DNA from: Erysipelotrichaceae bacterium
GTDB lineage: Bacteria; Bacillota_I; Bacilli_A; Erysipelotrichales; Erysipelotrichaceae
Direction of reading: 5' to 3'
Assembly (NCBI GenBank): GCA_017561615.1
Contig: JAFZBT010000077.1
Coordinates: 1 to 10,158 of the forward strand
DNA length: 10,158 nucleotides
Shown: positions 6,500 to 10,158 of the stretch, piece after piece
How positions within the stretch are numbered: the first letter of the stretch is position 1
How the letters are laid out: every line of letters starts with the position of its first letter
Notes under the pieces: model-generated
Told to the model about the DNA's origin: nothing
What the model saw: only the letters and a program-made list of their open reading frames with translations
The model's database searches: none
Program-made: the position numbers and the translations under genes

Positions 6500-8307
6500 T
6501 ACTTGATCTCCTCATCCATGCTCAGCAGCGCCATGAAGGCTTCCTGCGGTATCTCGACCTCACCGACGGCCTTCATCCGCTTCTTGCCTTCCTTCTGCTT
6601 TTCCAGCAGCTTCTTCTTGCGGGAGACGTCGCCGCCATAGCACTTGGCCAGCACGTTCTTACGGTAGGCCTTGATGTTGGTGCGGGCGATGACCTTGCCG
6701 CCCACTGAAGCCTGAACCGGGATCTCAAACATCTGTTTGGGGATGATGTCCTTCAGCCGGCGGGTGATGTTACTGCCGCGCTGATAGGCAAAGGAAGTAT
6801 GAACGATGCTCGCCAGGGCATCGATGACTTCGCCGTTGATCAGGATGTCCATCCGGGCCAGGGATGATGAACGGTATTCGATCAGCTCATAGTCCAGGGA
6901 AGCGTAGCCCTTGGTGCAGGACTTCATCTTGTCGAAGAAGTCAAAGACGATCTCCGCCAGCGGCAGTTCATAGATGATCTGCACGCGGTTTTCGTCCATG
7001 TAGACGATGTCCTTATAGGTACCGCGCTTGTTCTGGCACAGTTCCATGATCGGACCGATGTATTCCTGAGGCGCCATGATGGCGGCCTTGACGTAAGGCT
7101 CGGCGATGTATTCGATGTTCTGAACCGGCGGCAGCTTGGCCGGGTTGTCGCACTTGATGGTTTCCCCGCTGGTCAGCTTGACTTCGTAGACGACGCTGGG
7201 TGCCGTGGCAATGATGTTGAGGTTGTACTCTCTTTCCAGTCTTTCCTGTACGACGTCCATGTGCAGTAAGCCCAGAAAGCCGCAGCGGAAGCCGAAGCCC
7301 AGAGCCTGGGAAGTTTCCGCCTCAAACTGCAGGGAAGCGTCATTGAGCTGCAGTTTCTCCAAAGCATCGCGCAGATCGTTGTAGCGGGCGTTGTCAGTGG
7401 GATAGAAACCGCAGTAAACCATCGACTGCAGCTGCCGGTATCCGGGCAGCGGCTGAGCGGCCGGATCATTGACCAGGGTTATGGTATCGCCGACCCGGAC
7501 ATCCTTCACCGACTTGATGGAGGCAGCCAGCCAGCCGACCTCACCGGCCTGCAGGGAAGTACGGGAGACTTCCTTGGGCGTACGGATGCCCAGTTCGGTG
7601 ACCTGATAATTCTGACCGTTGGCCATGAAGCGGATGCTGTCACCGACCCTGACGGTGCCTTCCTTGATGCGGATGAAGGCGATGACGCCGCGGTAGGAAT
7701 CATAGTAGGAGTCGAAGATCAGGGCCTTCAGCGGCGCATCGGCATCGCCCTGCGGGCAGGGGATGTTATGGACAATGCTCTCGAGAACGGCATGGACGTT
7801 CTCGCCGGTCTTGGCCGAGATCAGTGGAGCGTCGCCGGCGCTTAAGCCGATGTCGTTTTCGATCTCTTCCTTGACGACATCCGGCATGGCGCTGGGCAGA
7901 TCGATCTTATTGATGACCGGAATGACTTCCAGGTTATTGTCAATGGCCAGATAGACGTTGGCGATGGTCTGCGCTTCGACACCCTGAGTGGCGTCGACGA
8001 CCAGAACGGCGCCTTCGCAGGCGGCCAGGGATCTTGATACTTCATAGGTAAAGTCGACGTGCCCCGGGGTATCGATCAGGTTGAAAAGATAGTCATGACC
8101 GTCATCAGCGTGATAATTGACGCTTACCGCGTTGAGCTTGATGGTTATGCCTCTCTCTCTTTCCAGATCCATGTCATCGAGCATCTGGGAGACCATTTCC
8201 CGGGATTCGACAGCCTTCGTCTGTTCCAGGATGCGGTCAGCCAGGGTCGACTTGCCATGGTCGATATGGGCGATGATGGAGAAATTGCGTATGTATTTCT
8301 GATCCAT
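6499..8307 (-). CDS. lepA: Elongation factor 4 (LepA), ribosomal back-translocase GTPase
   Basis: EF4/LepA is a ribosome-associated GTPase implicated in back-translocation and 30S biogenesis. The 602-residue protein has the usual length and complete GTPase motifs: G1 AHIDHGKST (13-21), G2 region ERGITIK (51-57), G3 DTPGH (79-83) and G4 NKID (133-136). It is followed by EF-G-like domains and the LepA-specific C-terminal domain, including [33 protein letters not shown] and a basic stretch with [17 protein letters not shown]. The start ATG lies 3 bases after the stop of the transporter gene, with AGGT about 8 bases upstream. The final bases overlap the start of the MazG-like gene. Confidence 0.98.
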   Translation of the reverse strand: MDQKYIRNFSIIAHIDHGKSTLADRILEQTKAVESREMVSQMLDDMDLERERGITIKLNAVSVNYHADDGHDYLFNLIDTPGHVDFTYEVSRSLAACEGAVLVVDATQGVEAQTIANVYLAIDNNLEVIPVINKIDLPSAMPDVVKEEIENDIGLSAGDAPLISAKTGENVHAVLESIVHNIPCPQGDADAPLKALIFDSYYDSYRGVIAFIRIKEGTVRVGDSIRFMANGQNYQVTELGIRTPKEVSRTSLQAGEVGWLAASIKSVKDVRVGDTITLVNDPAAQPLPGYRQLQSMVYCGFYPTDNARYNDLRDALEKLQLNDASLQFEAETSQALGFGFRCGFLGLLHMDVVQERLEREYNLNIIATAPSVVYEVKLTSGETIKCDNPAKLPPVQNIEYIAEPYVKAAIMAPQEYIGPIMELCQNKRGTYKDIVYMDENRVQIIYELPLAEIVFDFFDKMKSCTKGYASLDYELIEYRSSSLARMDILINGEVIDALASIVHTSFAYQRGSNITRRLKDIIPKQMFEIPVQASVGGKVIARTNIKAYRKNVLAKCYGGDVSRKKKLLEKQKEGKKRMKAVGEVEIPQEAFMALLSMDEEIK

Positions 8308-8310
8308 AGC

Positions 8311-8775
8311 TTATACCTGTTTCTTAATAATATGATTATACACGCAGACAATGCTGACTGACAAAGCGAATTGCATGAGGCTGTATTTGACGCCCAATAA
8401 AGCCATGACTTTGCCGAACATGCAGAAGTCAGCCAGAAGATAACCGATGACTTCCAGTAAGCCCAGAAGAACGCAGTGAATGCTCTTCAGCTCTTTCCGG
8501 CGACTTAGCAGAGCGGTCAGAAATCCGACAGTTGCCTTGATGATGAAGGTGTAAGGGGCGTAATAGGGATACTGCAGCACCAGATCCGCCAAGGCGGTCG
8601 GCAGACCGGCCACAATCAGCGCATAAGGGGGCTCAAAGAACCGGCACAGGACCATGATGGCCGCCAGAGAAAGATTCAGGTATCCCAGATTACCCAGCCG
8701 GAACTTGCCCAGGACCGTCAGCAGAAAGATGAAGACGGTCGCGGCCAGAAACTGTCCTGTTTTCTTCAGATACAT
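8311..8775 (-). CDS. ECF transporter S component (vitamin or precursor uptake), substrate unknown
   Basis: A 154-residue hydrophobic protein with about six membrane segments (approximately 8-25, 30-46, 49-67, 73-91, 99-120 and 129-150). The pattern NLGYLNLSLAAIMVLCRFFEPPYALIVAGLPTALADL, then YAPYTFIIKATVGFLTALL, resembles S components of energy-coupling-factor transporters, especially HmpT/PdxU-like ones. In such systems the S component binds the vitamin and docks onto a shared EcfA-EcfA'-EcfT module, which is not in this window. The start overlaps the end of fmt by 10 bases and the stop is 3 bases before lepA, so it is embedded in the operon. No riboswitch is seen. The family call is fairly secure; the ligand (hydroxymethylpyrimidine, pyridoxine or another) is open. 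Confidence 0.75.
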   Translation of the reverse strand: MYLKKTGQFLAATVFIFLLTVLGKFRLGNLGYLNLSLAAIMVLCRFFEPPYALIVAGLPTALADLVLQYPYYAPYTFIIKATVGFLTALLSRRKELKSIHCVLLGLLEVIGYLLADFCMFGKVMALLGVKYSLMQFALSVSIVCVYNHIIKKQV

Positions 8776-9704
8776 ACTTCCCCGTCCCAGTTACGTCCGG
8801 CGCCGTTGCGGCAGTCCCGGCAGCTCATGACCGCCTTGCCCTCAGGCTGCAGCGTGTTGATTATGATTATTCGGTGGTCTACGACCAGGCCGAGACCCTT
8901 TTCAAAAAAGACGATGGTACCGTTTTCCCTGTCACAGGTCAGATCGCTCTTTCTGACCGAGCAGATCTTTACCTTCTTTCCGGCAATCACCGTATAGGCA
9001 CAGGGCTGAGGTGACAGGCCTCTGATCTGATCAAAGACCTGCTGATAGTTCCTGGTAAAATCAATGCGCTCTTCCTCACGGCTGATGTTGTAGCCGTAGG
9101 TGACTTCCTCTTCGTTCTGCTCAACGGGCACATAGCTGTGATCAAGTACGGAATCCATGGTATCCAGAAGCAGCTTTTGAGCGGCGGTGATCAGGCGGTC
9201 GTGCAGAGAGCCGTAATGCTCTTGCTCACCGATCTCCACTTCGCACTGGCTGATGATGGCACCGGCATCCATGCGGGAAGCCATCTCCATGATGGTAATG
9301 CCGGTCTTCTCGTAACCGTCAATGATGGCATGCTGGATCGGAGCGCCGCCTCTGAGTTTCGGCAGCAGTGAAGCGTGAACATTGATGCATCCTAACGGAG
9401 GCGCTGCCAGCAATTCATCGGGAATGATCTGCCCGTAGGCGCAGGTGATGATCAGGTCAGGCTTGAGATCAATGACCTCGTGATACTCATGGCGTATCCT
9501 TACCGGCTGCAGGACCGCGATTCCCTTTTCCAGGGCGTACTGCTTGACCTCGGAAAAAGTAACCGTCTGCTTTCTTCCGGTCAACTTATCGGGCTGGGTA
9601 ACCACGCCCACGACGTTATAGCCGTTTTCAACCAATGCTCTCAGGATCTCCCGGCCGAATACCGGGGTTCCCATGAAGACGATTCTCTTATCCAGGTTGC
9701 TCAT
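8766..9704 (-). CDS. fmt: Methionyl-tRNA formyltransferase
   Basis: Fmt formylates Met-tRNA(fMet) with 10-formyl-tetrahydrofolate to make the initiator tRNA. Motifs are RIVFMGTPVFG at the N-terminus, CAYGQIIP, and the catalytic block INVHASLLPKLRGGAPIQHAI with the conserved Asn and His, then MASRMDAGAII with the catalytic Asp (about N108, H110 and D146). The C-terminal OB-like tRNA-binding domain contains RGLSPQPCAYT and ends at LQPEGKAVMSCRDCRNGAGRNW. The product is 312 residues from ATG at 9704; a GTG directly before it (9707) is an alternative start. The ribosome site is weak (GGTG, 7 bases away). A Cys stands where I would expect Phe in the usual end motif MSxxDF. It is the first gene of the fmt - ECF S - lepA - MazG - hemW operon. 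The usual def or priA neighbour is not upstream. Confidence 0.96.
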   Translation of the reverse strand: MSNLDKRIVFMGTPVFGREILRALVENGYNVVGVVTQPDKLTGRKQTVTFSEVKQYALEKGIAVLQPVRIRHEYHEVIDLKPDLIITCAYGQIIPDELLAAPPLGCINVHASLLPKLRGGAPIQHAIIDGYEKTGITIMEMASRMDAGAIISQCEVEIGEQEHYGSLHDRLITAAQKLLLDTMDSVLDHSYVPVEQNEEEVTYGYNISREEERIDFTRNYQQVFDQIRGLSPQPCAYTVIAGKKVKICSVRKSDLTCDRENGTIVFFEKGLGLVVDHRIIIINTLQPEGKAVMSCRDCRNGAGRNWDGEVCI

Positions 9705-9761
9705 CACACAGCACCACTCTTTCTTTTCGTCAGGCTCTTTTGATCCCTACTGTTTGGCATA

Positions 9762-9770
9762 ATTATATCA
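9762..9770 (-). promoter_or_regulatory. Promoter of the fmt-lepA-hemW operon (extended -10)
   Basis: TGATATAAT reads 9770-9762 on the minus strand, a perfect -10 with the TGN extension, about 58 bases before the fmt ATG. The -35 region is AT-rich but has no clear match. Transcription would start near 9755. Confidence 0.6.
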
Positions 9771-9808
9771 TTTATCGGCAATTTATAATGCCGTTTTAAG
9801 ACATAAAA

Positions 9809-9838
9809 CCGGCTTTTATTCTGCCAATGGGAAGCCGG
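9809..9838. repeat. Inverted repeat between fmt and rpsT
   Basis: CCGGCTT (9809-9815) and AAGCCGG (9832-9838) form a perfect 7-bp inverted repeat with a 16-base loop in the intergenic region. No T-tract follows on either strand as in a normal terminator, so it may be an operator or a chance pairing. No gene can be assigned with confidence to the 150 or so bases around it. Confidence 0.35.
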
Positions 9839-9892
9839 CAACCGGTCTTTCAGGAACTGTAAAAATGCCTGATTATCCTGAACAACTTCCTG

Positions 9893-9921
9893 TTGCTTTT
9901 TCTTTTGTTCTTTGCTAGAAT
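9893..9921 (+). promoter_or_regulatory. rpsT promoter
   Basis: TTGCTT (9893-9898), a 17-base T-rich spacer and TAGAAT (9916-9921), preceded by TGC as an extended -10, form a strong promoter. Transcription would start near 9928, giving a leader of about 25 bases with GGAGGT at 9942-9947. Confidence 0.75.
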
Positions 9922-9952
9922 AGATAAGCATTATCAGAGAGGGAGGTAAGTT

Positions 9953-10158
9953 ATGCCGAATATTAAGTCACAGAAGAAGCGTGCCATTACCAACATCAAG
10001 GCTAATGAAGCCAACAAGGCTGAAAAGTCCGCTTTAAAGACCGCCATCAAGAACGTCTTGAAAGCTGTTGATGCCAATGACAAGGAAGCTGCTGCCAAAG
10101 CCTTAAGCTTAGCCACTTCCAAGCTTGACAGTTCTGTCACCAGTGGCCTTCATCATAA
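9953..10158 (+). CDS. rpsT: 30S ribosomal protein S20, truncated by the window end
   Basis: S20 binds 16S rRNA early in small-subunit assembly. The visible 68 codons start MPNIKSQKKRAITNIKANEANKAEKSALKTAIKNVLKA, the lysine-rich first helix of the family, and run to KLDSSVTSGLHH, just before the usual basic C-terminal segment. About 15-20 residues are expected beyond the edge. A strong ribosome site (GGAGGT, 5 bases before the ATG) fixes the start. It is transcribed divergently from fmt. Confidence 0.95.
   Translation, partial: MPNIKSQKKRAITNIKANEANKAEKSALKTAIKNVLKAVDANDKEAAAKALSLATSKLDSSVTSGLHH

Overview
This window looks like chromosomal housekeeping DNA from a low-to-moderate GC Gram-positive bacterium (Bacillota). 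The evidence is the strong AGGAGG-type ribosome binding sites, sigma-A-type promoters with several TGN-extended -10 boxes, a Bacillus-type NagB active-site signature, a lone PduL-type phosphotransacylase, and a tRNA-His with encoded CCA. Erysipelotrichia or a neighbouring class is a plausible placement, but this is inference and a marker-gene tree would be needed. I see no insertion sequence, prophage, CRISPR array or other mobile element.

Layout, left to right. (1) Positions 1-3251, minus strand: a tightly packed amino-sugar and peptide salvage operon, transcribed pepT - nagA - nagB. pepT abuts nagA (TAG|ATG) and nagA overlaps nagB (ATGA). The nagB frame does not stop at the end of its NagB domain. 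It runs through an embedded, near-perfect Shine-Dalgarno/GTG start into a thioredoxin domain with a WCGPC active site and leaves the window still open, so this is a NagB-thioredoxin fusion cut by the edge. (2) 3272-3934: a monocistronic pduL-type phosphotransacylase on the minus strand, with its own promoter and terminator. (3) 3943-4121, plus strand: a single tRNA-His gene with promoter and terminator, back to back with the pduL promoter. (4) 4132-4732, plus strand: a YfcE-like metallophosphodiesterase with promoter and terminator. (5) 4742-5124: rpsO (ribosomal protein S15) on the minus strand with a structured leader; its terminator faces that of yfcE. (6) 5134-9770, minus strand: a five-gene operon fmt - ECF transporter S component - lepA - MazG-like pyrophosphohydrolase - hemW, with junctions that overlap by 1 to 10 bases or are 3 bases apart. 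(7) 9893-10158: rpsT (ribosomal protein S20) on the plus strand, divergent from fmt and truncated by the window edge.

How the genes fit together. NagA and NagB convert N-acetylglucosamine-6-phosphate to fructose-6-phosphate, and PepT trims tripeptides, so operon (1) suits recovery of carbon and nitrogen from glycopeptides or cell-wall material. PduL would interconvert acyl-CoA and acyl-phosphate for fermentation to acetate or propionate. Much of the rest serves translation: S15, S20, Fmt, EF4/LepA and tRNA-His. HemW, the MazG-like enzyme and the vitamin-type ECF S component appear to ride in the fmt-lepA operon.

I did not find an undescribed multi-gene system. The strongest novelty is the in-frame NagB-thioredoxin fusion with an apparent internal translation start at the domain junction.
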